Shown: in pieces, positions 56,590 through 64,000 of the stretch
Position numbering within the stretch: the first letter of the stretch is position 1
Layout: each line of letters starts with the position of its first letter
DNA from: Candidatus Thiodiazotropha sp. (ex Myrtea sp. 'scaly one' KF741663)
GTDB lineage: Bacteria; Pseudomonadota; Gammaproteobacteria; Chromatiales; Chromatiaceae
DNA length: 64,000 nucleotides
Direction of reading: 5' to 3'
NCBI GenBank assembly: GCA_025655555.1
Contig: JAHXIQ010000002.1
Location: 372,001 to 436,000, forward strand
Made by a program: the position numbers and the translations under genes
The notes under the pieces: model-generated
Told to the model about the DNA's origin: nothing
What the model saw: the letters and a program-made list of their open reading frames with translations, nothing else
The model's database searches: none

Positions 56590-56756
56590 GGTTCGATTCT
56601 CTCCGTAACAGCAATGTGGCTGCCGATAGCCACGCTTTGTTTATGCATACCTAGCAGACTGGTTAACAGTCGTACTTCAACAGATCAGAGCGGCAGGTGA
56701 GGGAAAATCTTTAGTGTTTGATCCCGGCAACAAGCCGACTTGTATAGTGACTGATT

Positions 56757-57227
56757 TCAGTTGTAAACGGCAGTGATACGCCACTGGGTGCCCTGCAGTT
56801 TGAGATGTGCATGTACAGGGTTTTCGTCCAGTTCACCGATACGCAGCAGCATCCGGTCTGGGCCGTCGAAAAAGGCGTAGGTCAATTGATCAACAAAACC
56901 GCCATCGTTCGGGTTTCGGTTGTGGGAACGAAGCTGTGACGCAACCCAGTTGGTATTGACCATCTCATCAATGGCATTGGCGCCGAGTTGCTGGATCCCG
57001 CCCTGCAGCCAATCGATGAAACTGTTGGAGACGTCGCCAATCGAGCTCTCAAGGTTTTTATTGAGCTTGCGTTTTATTTGGTCGCGCACCGACTGGATGT
57101 CAACCATCTCGTCGAGTGCCTGGCGGTGATGTTTCTCCAGCGCCTTATCCAGCCGGTAGACTGCGGTATAGGGCCAGATGAGAAAAGCGGCTACAAGAAT
57201 GAGCAGCAGTGAAGCAAGTGCTTTCAT
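56757..57227 (-). CDS. DUF2939 family protein
   Basis: A 156-aa protein opening with a hydrophobic segment (LASLLLILVAAFLIWPYTAVYRLDKAL), either a signal anchor or a signal peptide. The pattern LDKALEKHHRQALDEMVDIQSVRDQIKRKL is the DUF2939 signature, and the rest ends in a beta-rich part (HLKLQGTQWRITAVY). Probably membrane-tethered facing the periplasm. Function unknown. It is isolated from both neighbours by gaps of 100 and 165 bases. Confidence 0.8.
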   Translation of the reverse strand: MKALASLLLILVAAFLIWPYTAVYRLDKALEKHHRQALDEMVDIQSVRDQIKRKLNKNLESSIGDVSNSFIDWLQGGIQQLGANAIDEMVNTNWVASQLRSHNRNPNDGGFVDQLTYAFFDGPDRMLLRIGELDENPVHAHLKLQGTQWRITAVYN

Positions 57228-57276
57228 ATTTCAGCGTCAAACCATCATCGCGGGCTTCAGTGCAATCAGCGTCTAC

Positions 57277-57318
57277 ACAATCACGCCGAGAGAGGCTCTC
57301 TCTCGTTGGCGTGATTGT
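57277..57318. repeat. 42-base extended palindrome between RRM and DUF2939 genes
   Basis: An 11-base perfect outer stem (57277-57287 with 57308-57318, ACAATCACGCC/GGCGTGATTGT) encloses a seven-base inner stem (GAGAGAG/CTCTCTC) with a three-base loop and a three-base bulge. It lies 12 bases after the stop of the minus-strand RNA-binding gene. No U-run follows on either strand, so it may be a 3' stabilising structure or attenuator rather than a classic terminator. Confidence 0.7.
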
Positions 57319-57329
57319 ATCTGCAAATG

Positions 57330-57602
57330 TCAGTGTCTGCGATTAGGGCGGTCTTCGCGGGGCTTGGCCTCGTTAACCCGTAAGTTACGGCCGTCCACCT
57401 CTTTTTCGTTCAAGGCCTTGATGGCCGCATCGGCTTCATCGTTATTGGCCATCTCCACGAAGCCGAAGCCTTTGGAACGCCCGGAGAACTTGTCCATGAT
57501 GACATTGGCGCTGGAGACCTCGCCGAATGCCGCGAACAGGTCTCGCAGCTCGTTATCGTTAATACTCCAGGGCAGGTTTCCTACATAGATATTCATCGTC
57601 AA
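57330..57602 (-). CDS. RRM-domain RNA-binding protein
   Basis: A 90-aa protein consisting of one RNA-recognition motif: IYVGNLPWSI (RNP2, residues 5-14) and SKGFGFVEMAN (RNP1, near 43-53), with a basic tail. These small RRM proteins are widespread in cyanobacteria and proteobacteria and are often cold-regulated. The target RNA is unknown. The 150-base leader upstream may hold control elements, but none was recognised. Confidence 0.93.
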   Translation of the reverse strand: MTMNIYVGNLPWSINDNELRDLFAAFGEVSSANVIMDKFSGRSKGFGFVEMANNDEADAAIKALNEKEVDGRNLRVNEAKPREDRPNRRH

Positions 57603-57755
57603 CTCTCAACGTCTGCATTGAAAAAACTGTGCTATCCAAAAACCCAATGCACTAAAGTTTATGGAAGCGCTTCTCCAGGCCGCGGGCCAAAATCGCACGC
57701 GAAGGAGCCTTAAATACAGGATCGGAGGATTGCCCCTGCTCCTGAGAGGTCAACT

Positions 57756-59663
57756 TTAGTACGTTTCCTCCGATTGTGCAGCCTCTATTTGTTCACTGAT
57801 TGCGAGCCACTTCTCTTCTGCATCAGCCAGCGATCCGTCCAAGGTCGCTTTATCCGATAGATGTTGTCTGAGATCTTCTTTCCGTGATTCCTCATAGAGT
57901 TGGGTATCTGAGAGCTGTGTTTCGAGGGTCTGCTGTTGTTGCTGTAGTTTGGATATCTGTTGTTCCAGCTTGTGTAGTTCTCTGGTCAGCGGCTGGAGTC
58001 TGCGGCGCTGTTCTGCCGCTTCACGTTTACGTTGCTTGCGCGAAGCAGCAGTGTGCTCACCTTGGCTGGCGGACGTTTTCTGCTGGGCACTGCTTCTCTG
58101 ATTGGATAACCAGGCTGGGTAGTCATCCAAGTCGCCGTCAAAATCAGTGACCTTGCCTCCGTGTACCAACCAGAGCTCATCGGTGGTGATGCGTAGCAGG
58201 TGACGGTCATGGGAGACGATGACCATGGCGCCACTGAAGGCTTGTAAAGCTTGGCCGACGGAGTGACGCATCTCCAGGTCCAGGTGGTTGGTAGGCTCAT
58301 CAAGGAGTAACAGATTGGGTCGCTGGTAGACCAGCAGGGCAAGTACCAGACGAGCCTTTTCGCCTCCGGAGAATGGCGCCACTGGTTCCAGCACCCGATC
58401 ACCCTGGAAGCCGAACCCGCCAAGGAAGTTGCGCAGGGATTGCTCACTCGCTTTTGGGTCTAGACGTTGCAGATGCAGCAGGCAATTGGCCTGCGGATCA
58501 AGTTGCTCCAGCTGGTGTTGTGCAAAATAACCGATCCGCAGATCTTGTGCGGGTTCGCGATCGCCACCGAGGGGATGCAGTTCACCGGCGAGTAGCTTTA
58601 TCAGTGTGGACTTGCCAGCCCCGTTCGGCCCCAGCAGGCCGATACGATCACCCGGTTCAATGTTGAAGTTGATATGTTCGATGACGGGCTGGTTGGCGTA
58701 GCCGGCACTGGCCTGTTGTAGCTTTAACAAGGGGTGTGGATTTTTCGCTGGTTCCAGAAATTCGAAATGGAAAGGGGAGTCCACATGCGCCGGGCCAATC
58801 AGTTCCATCCGCTCCAGTGCCTTCAGCCGGCTCTGGGCTTGTCGAGCCTTGGTTGCTTTGGCGCGAAAGCGATCGACATAACTGCGGATGTGTGCGACTT
58901 CCCGTTGTTGCTTTTCGTATTCCACCTGTTGATTGGCCAGTCGTGCCGCGCGGATCTGCTCGAAGCCGGCATAGTTGCCGGTATAGAGGGTGGCAAGCTG
59001 CTGCTCAAGGTGGACGATGTGATCCGTAATACGGTCGAGAAAATCCCGATCATGGGAGATCAACAGCAGCGTACCTGGATAGTTGCGCAGCCAGTCCTCC
59101 AGCCAAATCACGGCATCGAGATCGAGATGATTGGTGGGCTCGTCGAGCAGTAACAGGTCGGAGCGGCACATCAATGCCTGGGCCAGATTGAGGCGCATGC
59201 GCCAGCCGCCTGAGAAGTGGTTCACCGGACGATCTTCGTCCCTATTGAGAAAGCCAAGACCGTGCATGAGTTCTCCGGCACGGGCCTTAGCGGTATAGCC
59301 ATTGGCATGATGCAGCGCCTCGTGTAATTGTGCCTGGCGGGTGCCGTCGTCATCGGCTTGCGCCGTTGCCAAGTCTGCCTCGATGCGTCGTAATGCCTGG
59401 TCTCCATCGATCACGAATTCGATGGCAGGGCGCTCCAGTGCCGCTGTTTCCTGGGCCACGTGAGCGATCTCCAGCCTAGGAGGTAGGAATAGATTGCCCT
59501 CATCGGTCTGGAGATTACCCAGGATCAGGCTGAAGAGACTCGACTTGCCGGTGCCGTTACCACCCGTGATGCCGACCTTCCAGCCGGTATGCAGAGTGAA
59601 ATCGGCCTGGCTGAAGAGCTGGCGGTTACCGCGTCTCAGGGCAAGGTGGTCAAATCGCAACAT
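57756..59663 (-). CDS. ABC-F family ATPase (YheS/Uup-like)
   Basis: A 635-aa soluble protein from the ATG at 59663 (MLRFDHLALRRGN); the longer frame adds 87 residues unlike the family. Two ABC domains are present. The first has GGNGTGKSSL, FSGGWRMRLNLAQAL and LLLDEPTNHLD. The second has GPNGAGKSTL, FSGGEKARLVLALLV and LLLDEPTNHLDLEMR. The interdomain linker and a C-terminal coiled coil (about 545-630) fit the YheS type. ABC-F proteins act on stalled ribosomes; no membrane part exists. Resistance function is not implied. Confidence 0.92.
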   Translation of the reverse strand: MLRFDHLALRRGNRQLFSQADFTLHTGWKVGITGGNGTGKSSLFSLILGNLQTDEGNLFLPPRLEIAHVAQETAALERPAIEFVIDGDQALRRIEADLATAQADDDGTRQAQLHEALHHANGYTAKARAGELMHGLGFLNRDEDRPVNHFSGGWRMRLNLAQALMCRSDLLLLDEPTNHLDLDAVIWLEDWLRNYPGTLLLISHDRDFLDRITDHIVHLEQQLATLYTGNYAGFEQIRAARLANQQVEYEKQQREVAHIRSYVDRFRAKATKARQAQSRLKALERMELIGPAHVDSPFHFEFLEPAKNPHPLLKLQQASAGYANQPVIEHINFNIEPGDRIGLLGPNGAGKSTLIKLLAGELHPLGGDREPAQDLRIGYFAQHQLEQLDPQANCLLHLQRLDPKASEQSLRNFLGGFGFQGDRVLEPVAPFSGGEKARLVLALLVYQRPNLLLLDEPTNHLDLEMRHSVGQALQAFSGAMVIVSHDRHLLRITTDELWLVHGGKVTDFDGDLDDYPAWLSNQRSSAQQKTSASQGEHTAASRKQRKREAAEQRRRLQPLTRELHKLEQQISKLQQQQQTLETQLSDTQLYEESRKEDLRQHLSDKATLDGSLADAEEKWLAISEQIEAAQSEETY

Positions 59664-59715
59664 GGGGCGGGAGTTTAACAGGCCCTCGTGCAGTGTCCCA
59701 TAAAGATTGACTATC

Positions 59716-61221
59716 TCAGCGTCGATCCAGTCGACGGTAGCCGATAGCCTCACTGATGTGCTTTGCCGTGATTCCTCTGCTGTCCTCGAGGTCGGCGATA
59801 GTGCGTGAGACCTTGATAATCCGATGATAGGCCCGCATGGAGAGGCCCAGCCGCTCGGTGGCCTGACGTAGCAGATTACGACTGGGTTGATCCGCTTGTG
59901 CATGGCGTTCCAGCTCCTTAACATCGAGCGATTGGTTGCGTTTGTGCTGGCGGGTGTGTTGTCGTTCTATGGCAAGCGCGACGCGTTGACTGACCGACTG
60001 GCTGGACTCGGCCTCAGCAGATGCGGCGCTTTCATTAAAGTCGATGGGTTGCCGGGGTACCTCGACATGCATGTCGATGCGGTCGAGCAGCGGGCCGGAA
60101 ATACGGTTGCGATAGCGTTTGATCTGTTCTATCGAACAACGGCAACGCTCTGAGCCGTCGCCGAGATAGCCACAGGGGCAAGGGTTCATCGCAGCGATGA
60201 GCTGAAACCGGGCTGGGTATTCTGCTTGCTGGGTGGCGCGGGAGATGGTGATCCAGCCATTTTCCATGGGTTCGCGCAGGACTTCCAATACGTGGCGCTC
60301 GAACTCAGGCAATTCGTCTAAGAACAACACGCCATTGTGTGCCAGAGAGATCTCCCCGGGCCTGGGTTTACTGCCGCCTCCCACCAGCGCCACAGCCGAA
60401 GCGGTGTGATGAGGTGATCTGAAAGGGCGTTGCAACCATCGTTCCGGGTGAAAGGGGCGATTGGTTATCGAGGCGATTGCGGCACTTTCCAGTGCCTCAT
60501 CTTCGCTCATTTCAGGCAGGATGCCAGGCAATCGTGTGGCGAGCATCGACTTACCAGTGCCTGGCGGTCCAATAAAGAGCAACGCATGACCGCCGGCAGC
60601 AGCGATTTCCAATGCCCGCTTGGCCTGGTGTTGGCCTTTAACCTCAGCCAGATCAGGTTGACGGCCTGACACAGTAGGCCTGTGGTTTTTCTTTACTGTC
60701 GGCAGCAGGGAGGTGCCGTTCAAATGGGCACAGACCTCCAGCAGGTGATCGGCACAGTGGAGGCTCAGGTCAGCCACCAGCGCCGCTTCGTCGGCATTTT
60801 GCCGGGGTACTATCAGTGTGCGTCCCGCCTCTCTGGCGGCGAGCGCTGCGGGTAGGATCCCGGTTACTGGCCGCAACTCGCCGGATAGGGCCAGTTCTCC
60901 AGCAAATTCGTAGGTCTCCAGAGTTGCCTTGGGTAACTGACCGGAGGCGGCGAGTATTCCCAGACCGATAGGCAGATCGAATCGCCCCCCCTCTTTTGGC
61001 AGGTCGGCGGGTGCGAGGTTGATGGTGATGCGGCGGGCAGGAAACTCAAACTGGCTGTTGGTCAGTGCGCCTCTTACCCGGTCTTTACTCTCACGTACGG
61101 CCATTTCAGGCAGACCGACGATGGAAAGTGCAGGCAGGCCATTGGCCAGGTGGATCTCAACTGTGACGAGGGGTGCCTGGATACCTTCCTGGGCGCGGCT
61201 ATATAGAATGGCCAGTGACAT
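59716..61221 (-). CDS. comM: YifB/ComM family AAA+ ATPase (Mg-chelatase-like)
   Basis: A 501-aa protein from the ATG at 61221, which has a good AAAGGA ribosome site. The N-terminal Lon-like domain holds VTVEIHLANGLPALSIVGLPE. Walker A is GPPGTGKSML, Walker B LFLDELPEF. A C4-type zinc-like cluster CPCGYLGDGSERCRC lies near 345-359, and the C-terminal domain has LGLSMRAYHRIIKVSRTIADLE. ComM is a hexameric branch-migration helicase promoting integration of incoming DNA in transformation. The symbol is by family only; natural competence of this organism is not shown. Confidence 0.9.
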   Translation of the reverse strand: MSLAILYSRAQEGIQAPLVTVEIHLANGLPALSIVGLPEMAVRESKDRVRGALTNSQFEFPARRITINLAPADLPKEGGRFDLPIGLGILAASGQLPKATLETYEFAGELALSGELRPVTGILPAALAAREAGRTLIVPRQNADEAALVADLSLHCADHLLEVCAHLNGTSLLPTVKKNHRPTVSGRQPDLAEVKGQHQAKRALEIAAAGGHALLFIGPPGTGKSMLATRLPGILPEMSEDEALESAAIASITNRPFHPERWLQRPFRSPHHTASAVALVGGGSKPRPGEISLAHNGVLFLDELPEFERHVLEVLREPMENGWITISRATQQAEYPARFQLIAAMNPCPCGYLGDGSERCRCSIEQIKRYRNRISGPLLDRIDMHVEVPRQPIDFNESAASAEAESSQSVSQRVALAIERQHTRQHKRNQSLDVKELERHAQADQPSRNLLRQATERLGLSMRAYHRIIKVSRTIADLEDSRGITAKHISEAIGYRRLDRR

Positions 61222-61356
61222 GGATTCCTTTCCTGAAATGGCAGTGAGCTGCAGCGGCATTCCAGCCGGTGTCTTCGAAAGATCAGAGTGTAGAGCCGGA
61301 GTGGGTGTGTATCAACCGATAAGGTAGCAATAAGGCGACAAAGCGACTCAGAACGG

Positions 61357-61614
61357 TCAATCCGTATCTTTTTTGAACTGTGCTTCCAGTGCTTGAAGCT
61401 GCCGTTCGAGCTGTGTGAGTTTCTCTCGGGTGCGAGCTAACACGGCACTCTGTACCTCGAACTCCTCCCGGGTGACCAGGTCGAGCTTGACGAGTCCGGC
61501 TTCCAGGCTGGCGCGGAAGTTTTTGGAAAAATCCTCCTGCAAGGTGCGAAAGCCCGTGGGCATGCTGGCGGAGAGGTGTGCGGAGAGTTCGTCTATCAGC
61601 TTGGGATCAATCAT
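61357..61614 (-). CDS. ubiK: Ubiquinone biosynthesis accessory factor UbiK (BMFP)
   Basis: An 85-aa protein from the ATG at 61614 (MIDPKLIDELSAHL); seven more residues are possible upstream. A helical N-terminal part with FSKNFRASLEAGLVKLDLVTREEFEVQ is followed by a C-terminal coiled coil (LTQLERQLQALEAQF), the membrane-fusogenic BMFP build. UbiK partners UbiJ in the Ubi complex. It is divergent from the porin-glnK-amtB cluster. Confidence 0.9.
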   Translation of the reverse strand: MIDPKLIDELSAHLSASMPTGFRTLQEDFSKNFRASLEAGLVKLDLVTREEFEVQSAVLARTREKLTQLERQLQALEAQFKKDTD

Positions 61615-61635
61615 GCGGGTGACAATAGCCAGCAT

Positions 61636-61963
61636 CCGAGGGCTTGTCCAGCCCGGTAGTAGACCGATCTTTAGTTATATTCCTGTCGTTCGATTGAATT
61701 ACGTTTCACAAAAAAGCATTTGCGCACCAAAAAAGTGCGCTTAGTGAGTGCGTGGTGCATCCCGGTGAACCTAAAGCATGCACAATTATTCTGACAGACT
61801 TGCTTTTTTTATTGGGATTGATCGTAACCTAATGATTCTTCTTCAAAAAATAATATTGGCACGAAGTCTGATAACAAAAAAGGCACTTGTGGCTCAATCC
61901 ATCGAGTGTGCCGAAGAAAATTTTTATCCTAATTTTTTAATGAAGTGTAGAGGACTTTCAACC
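61636..61963 (+). promoter_or_regulatory. Upstream region of the porin-glnK-amtB cluster: NtrC-like dyad and -24-like element
   Basis: In this 328-base leader, GCGCAC (61722-61727) and GTGCGC (61735-61740) form a dyad whose core reads GCACC-AAAAA-AGTGC. That matches the NtrC enhancer consensus (GCACC, five bases, GGTGC) at 9 of 10 positions. About 120 bases downstream, TGGCACG at 61857-61863 is a perfect sigma-54 -24 box, but the -12 site reads CTGAT instead of TTGCA, so the promoter is uncertain. The start of the porin at 61964 is about 100 bases further. Confidence 0.45.
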
Positions 61964-62668
61964 ATGAAAATGAACAAACTTGCCCTGGCTTGCGGTGTTG
62001 CGATGCTTGGTCTCTCATCCGTTGCAGTTGCCGAGGTCAGTATGAATATTGGCGCTACCAGCAACTATATATTCCGTGGCGTGACGCTTTCTGGCGATTC
62101 GGCAGCGATTTCGGGCGGTGTGGACTGGAGCGCTGAAAGTGGTCTCTACGCTGGTGCCTGGGCTTCCAATCTGGCTGGTGCCGGCGACTATGAGCTTGAT
62201 CTCTATGGTGGCTACAGTGGAGAAGCTGTAGGCTTCGGATATGACGTCGGGCTGATTTATTACACCTATCCTTCTGATCTCGATGCGGACTATGCAGAAC
62301 TGTATGGTAATGGCAGTTGGAATTTCCTGACCTTTGGTCTGGCATATACCGTCAGCAGTGATGTGGATGACACGCCTGCTGCCGAGGCCTTCATCGACGG
62401 GGATCTCTACTACTATGTCGGCGCCAGTTTCGACCTGGAACAGGATTACTCTATCGCCCTGACGCTGGGTCGCCAGACCTTCGAGGATGACGGTGTTGGT
62501 GGCGCAGAGCTCGATTACACCCACTACCAGATTGATCTGACTAAGAGTGCCGGTGATTTTGGTGATGTCACATTGAGCCTTTCGGATACCGACCTGACCG
62601 ATACGGACCCGAATGCAGGCGGCGACAGCGATCCACGCTTCTTCGTCTCCTGGTCCAAAGGCTTCTAA
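61964..62668 (+). CDS. TorF family putative outer-membrane porin
   Basis: A 234-aa protein from the ATG at 61964 with an AGAGGA ribosome site. Residues 1-23 are a signal peptide (KLALACGVAMLGLSSVAVA then E). The mature part has alternating beta-strand character (NIGATSNYIFRGVTLSGDSAA, YDVGLIYYTYPS) and ends in Phe, the outer-membrane insertion signal. The pattern is that of the TorF (Gcw_chp) putative porins. The longer frame from 61778 is not favoured. It precedes glnK-amtB and may help ammonium or other small solutes cross the outer membrane. Confidence 0.88.
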   Translation: MKMNKLALACGVAMLGLSSVAVAEVSMNIGATSNYIFRGVTLSGDSAAISGGVDWSAESGLYAGAWASNLAGAGDYELDLYGGYSGEAVGFGYDVGLIYYTYPSDLDADYAELYGNGSWNFLTFGLAYTVSSDVDDTPAAEAFIDGDLYYYVGASFDLEQDYSIALTLGRQTFEDDGVGGAELDYTHYQIDLTKSAGDFGDVTLSLSDTDLTDTDPNAGGDSDPRFFVSWSKGF

Positions 62669-62689
62669 GTTAACCCTTTCCAAATTTAA

Positions 62690-63079
<390 letters not shown>

Positions 63080-63107
63080 CCCACAGCTATAGAAATGGGA
63101 GATTATC

Positions 63108-64000
63108 GTGGAAGCGATTACACAACTTAGCTACGCACTGGATACCTTTTACTTTCTGGTATCCGGCGCGCTTGTCATGTGGATGGCGGCTGGCTTTGCC
63201 ATGCTCGAGGCCGGTCTGGTCCGGGCCAAGAATACAGCCGAAATCCTGACAAAAAACGTCGCCCTGTTTGCCATCGCCTGTATTATGTACATGCTGATGG
63301 GCTACAACATCATGTATCCCGCGGATGGCAACGGCATCATTCCGGCCCTGGACCTGAGCTTCATGTTCGGCGGCGACCATAGTGTCGAGGATGTACTGGC
63401 CAGTAATGGTGAGACTTACTACTCCGGCATGTCCGACTTCTTTTTCCAGGTTGTCTTCGTCGCCACCGCCATGTCCATCGTCTCTGGTGCCGTGGCGGAG
63501 CGTATGAAGCTCTGGTCGTTCCTGATCTTTGCGGTGGTCATGACTGGTGTCATCTACCCGCTACAGGGCTATTGGAAATGGGGTGGTGGCTTCCTGGATG
63601 CAGCAGGTTTCAGCGACTTCGCCGGTTCCGGTGTGGTTCATCTGTGTGGTGCTTCGGCAGCACTGGCTGGTGTTATTCTGCTTGGTGCACGTAAGGGCAA
63701 ATATACTGCCGATGGCCGAGCCAACGCTATTCCTGGTGCCAACATGCCGCTGGCCACCTTGGGTACGTTTATTCTGTGGTTGGGTTGGTTCGGCTTCAAC
63801 GGTGGTTCAGAATTGAAGCTCTCCGACGTCGGTGAAGCCAACGCGGTTGCGGCTGTCTTCGTCAACACCAATGCCGCAGCAGCGGGTGGTGTAGTCGCCG
63901 CTCTGCTGACTGCCCGCGCCCTGTTCGGCAAGGCCGATCTGACCATGGCTCTCAACGGCGCCCTGGCAGGTCTGGTGGCGATCACCGCTGAGCCTTTGGC
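63108..64000 (+). CDS. amtB: Ammonium transporter, 3' end cut by window
   Basis: The GTG start at 63108 has a GGGAG ribosome site seven bases upstream. The 297 residues present cover about two thirds of an Amt protein: FLVSGALVMWMAAGFAMLE at helix 1, AKNTAEILTKNV, QVVFVATAMSIVSGAVAERMK, and GSGVVHLCGASAAL with the first of the two pore histidines. The FGFNGGSE helix and NTNAAAAGG follow. No stop occurs before the window end. It carries ammonium across the inner membrane and pairs with GlnK. Confidence 0.94.
   Translation, partial: MEAITQLSYALDTFYFLVSGALVMWMAAGFAMLEAGLVRAKNTAEILTKNVALFAIACIMYMLMGYNIMYPADGNGIIPALDLSFMFGGDHSVEDVLASNGETYYSGMSDFFFQVVFVATAMSIVSGAVAERMKLWSFLIFAVVMTGVIYPLQGYWKWGGGFLDAAGFSDFAGSGVVHLCGASAALAGVILLGARKGKYTADGRANAIPGANMPLATLGTFILWLGWFGFNGGSELKLSDVGEANAVAAVFVNTNAAAAGGVVAALLTARALFGKADLTMALNGALAGLVAITAEPL

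Overview
The window is gammaproteobacterial chromosome. The evidence is the housekeeping content and its order: ubiE-ubiJ-ubiB, hslV-hslU, and class I adenylate cyclase-lptM-dapF-DUF484-xerC. Two other blocks, a four-gene pyruvate:ferredoxin oxidoreductase and a TorF-porin/glnK/amtB cluster, would fit an anaerobically capable, sulfur-oxidising (Chromatiales-like) lineage. That placement is inference; no marker in the window fixes the species. No rRNA, tRNA or CRISPR was recognised.

Region 1 (1-31.6 kb) is a large surface-polysaccharide locus in two divergent arms. The minus-strand arm (13.6 kb down to 1) starts with a DesI/VioA-type sugar aminotransferase, a WbqC-family protein, a divergent PLP enzyme, a sulfotransferase and a Wzx-type flippase. 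It continues with three glycosyltransferases, an epimerase and a UDP-L-N-acetyl-deoxyhexosamine module (CapE/FnlA-like, RmlD-like, WecB-like), and runs off the left edge in another epimerase. The plus-strand arm (14.3 to 31.6 kb) has rmlBACD, an ABC exporter (wzm/wzt) and an ATP-grasp/Gfo-Idh/FkbM module. Then come an FdtA/FdtB-like 3-amino-sugar pair, a decayed IS30 element, a second sulfotransferase, two tandem GT61 transferases, a GT2 and an epimerase. A decayed GT2 gene lies between the arms. The locus is visibly AT-rich, most strongly at 18-30 kb, whereas the rest is GC-richer. Three deoxysugar branches draw on the RmlA/RmlB product, and two unrelated export routes are encoded.

Region 2 (31.7-41.6 kb) holds ubiquinone genes (ubiB, ubiJ, ubiE), a DUF971 protein and hslVU with a good heat-shock-type promoter. 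Facing these is an outer-membrane lipoprotein-sorting-like protein plus a large RND/MMPL exporter. Region 3 (41.9-50.2 kb) holds a Cache-GGDEF diguanylate cyclase translationally coupled to an orphan iron-type binding protein. It also holds the porGAB operon with a fused NAD(P)/Fe-S subunit, divergent from a CysB-like LysR regulator.

Region 4 (50.2-61.6 kb, all minus strand) holds xerC, DUF484, dapF, lptM, cyaA, a degenerate GGDEF protein, a DUF2939 protein, an RRM RNA-binding protein, an ABC-F ATPase, a ComM/YifB ATPase and ubiK. Region 5 (61.6-64 kb) is a nitrogen-responsive-looking cluster: TorF-type porin, P-II protein and the first two thirds of an ammonium transporter. An NtrC-like dyad lies upstream of it.

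Most starts were chosen from overlaps, Shine-Dalgarno sequences and family N-termini. Where the start differs from the longest reading frame the entry says so.
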